A stretch of 5,533 nucleotides of DNA from Candidatus Methanophagales archaeon. Its GTDB lineage: Archaea; Halobacteriota; Syntropharchaeia; Alkanophagales; Methanospirareceae. A model generated the notes under the pieces. It saw nothing but the letters and a program-made list of their open reading frames with translations. It made no database searches and was not told where the DNA came from. Below are positions 4,537 to 5,533 of the stretch, one piece after another. Location of the stretch: assembly GCA_030617585.1 (NCBI GenBank), contig JAUWVD010000092.1, positions 1 through 5,533 of the forward strand, in the 5' to 3' direction. The position numbers were made by a program, and so were the translations under genes. Positions within the stretch are counted from its first letter, which is position 1. Every line of letters begins with the position of its first letter.

Positions 4537-5533
4537 ATGCGGGCATCTATACAAGTTGGTAAAATCATCGGCATACCAATACGATTGCATATATCATTTT
4601 TATTTATCTTACCGGTATTCGTAGTGATGTTTGCAGAAGCTTCAGAGCCTGTCGGATTAGGCGATATAGAAAATTTATCGCAACACTATCGCTATATCTT
4701 TTCTGCACTGGCCACAATCCTCTTTTTCTTCTCCGTTTTACTCCACGAGATGTCCCATTCATACGTTGCAATGAGATATGGTGCAAAAATACACTCCATT
4801 ACTCTTTTCATCTTCGGTGGCTTAGCGATGATGGATGATATACCAAAGGAGCCGGGGAAGGAATGGCGGATAGCAATTGCTGGACCTGCGATGAGCTTTG
4901 CCCTCGGAGGAGCTTTTCTTATCAGTCAATTTGGCCTAAAATACGTGAATTTGTCTATTTATTATCCGGCTCAGGTACTTTTATTTGGCCTCGGATATCT
5001 TAATGTGGTATTAGCCACTTTTAACTTGTTACCCGCATTTCCCATGGATGGTGGTCGCGTTCTAAGAGCATTATTAGCTAAAAGAATGTCATTTCTACAA
5101 GCGACGAAGAAAGCAGTGTTCGTGGGTAAAATATTTGCTATTATAATGGGTATAGTGGGTCTTATGCCAGACCCTTTTTGGCTTTATTCAACAGGAGAAC
5201 TAAGAGCACCTTTTAATCTTTTTCTGATCTTTATTGCTATTTTCCTGTATACCGCCGCGACAGAAGAAGAACGTGCTACCACCACTTTTGCCATGTTAGA
5301 GGGAATAAAAGTAAAAAACGTGATGAGAACCGAACATACATGCGTGCTGGACGATATACCAATCATGGAGCTGTCGGATAAGATGCTTGCGGAGAAAACA
5401 TACGAATATGCGGTGGTGGGTGCAGGCGGCGAACCAAAAGGATTTGTGACATTTGGCGCAATAAAGGAGTTGTCTAATGAGCAGCGTTACATTTTCAAAG
5501 TTTCTGATGTTATTGGTTCATTTGATAGAGTTA
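4537..5533 (+). CDS. Site-2 protease family (M50) zinc metalloprotease with CBS region, 3' end missing
   Basis: The frame stays open from the ATG to the right edge (332 codons), so the C-terminus is missing. It is an intramembrane zinc protease of the S2P family. The zinc site is complete: LLHEMSH (68-74) gives His70, Glu71 and His74 of HExxH, and NLLPAFPMDGGR (163-174) gives Asp171. Helices lie at about 18-34, 54-70, 86-100, 113-133, 144-163, 193-211 and 224-241. FIFGGLAMM (91-99) and IAGPAMSF (114-121) are family-typical. From about residue 258 (VKNVMRT) a CBS domain begins, as in the archaeal S2P with C-terminal CBS domains described from Methanocaldococcus. CBS domains usually bind adenine nucleotides and probably gate access; a second copy may lie beyond the edge. 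Substrates are unknown, commonly anti-sigma-like or membrane-anchored regulators in bacteria. The gene is divergent from the PRC-barrel gene with a 59-bp gap. No ribosome site is seen. Confidence 0.93.
   Translation, partial: MRASIQVGKIIGIPIRLHISFLFILPVFVVMFAEASEPVGLGDIENLSQHYRYIFSALATILFFFSVLLHEMSHSYVAMRYGAKIHSITLFIFGGLAMMDDIPKEPGKEWRIAIAGPAMSFALGGAFLISQFGLKYVNLSIYYPAQVLLFGLGYLNVVLATFNLLPAFPMDGGRVLRALLAKRMSFLQATKKAVFVGKIFAIIMGIVGLMPDPFWLYSTGELRAPFNLFLIFIAIFLYTAATEEERATTTFAMLEGIKVKNVMRTEHTCVLDDIPIMELSDKMLAEKTYEYAVVGAGGEPKGFVTFGAIKELSNEQRYIFKVSDVIGSFDRV

Overview
The window looks archaeal, most likely from a euryarchaeote of moderate G+C content. TATA-like boxes sit about 25-31 bp upstream of most start codons, and there are no convincing Shine-Dalgarno sites in front of genes. 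The tRNA gene lacks an encoded CCA. The protein families present (Thg1-like 3'-5' nucleotidyltransferase, stand-alone PRC-barrel protein, S2P-type protease with a C-terminal CBS region, short GtrA-like protein, archaeal gate-domain protein) are typical of euryarchaea. A methanogen or anaerobic methane oxidiser is possible, but nothing in the window proves it.

Layout from left to right: (1) the N-terminal part of a gate-domain (nucleoside-recognition family) membrane protein on the minus strand, cut by the left edge; (2) about 285 bp of noncoding DNA with a 12-bp palindrome, a possible coding remnant and an inverted array of 10-bp repeats; (3) a four-helix GtrA-family membrane protein on the plus strand, followed by a nine-T terminator; (4) converging on it, a 645-residue polytopic membrane protein on the minus strand resembling GT-C glycosyltransferases; (5) a tRNA gene with anticodon CAU on the plus strand and its own TATA box; (6) about 140 bp holding two kinds of 7-bp repeat and a perfect hairpin; (7) a minus-strand pair in the order PRC-barrel protein then Thg1-like protein; (8) a divergent plus-strand site-2 protease, cut by the right edge.

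Functionally, the left half is about envelope and glycan or lipid-linked sugar membrane proteins. The right half combines tRNA 5'-end processing or repair (Thg1-like), a small PRC-barrel protein (a family that includes archaeal cell-division adaptors) and intramembrane proteolysis. The PRC-barrel and protease genes are divergent and appear to share one near-symmetric TATA element.

No mobile element, CRISPR array or defence system is visible, and I do not see a clear undescribed multi-gene system. The points most worth a second look are these: the PRC-barrel and Thg1 genes lie in the same reading frame, separated only by one amber codon and nine sense codons; the intergenic DNA carries 7-bp and 10-bp periodic repeats; and the promoters are consistently leaderless, including one that would start the tRNA almost at its mature 5' end.
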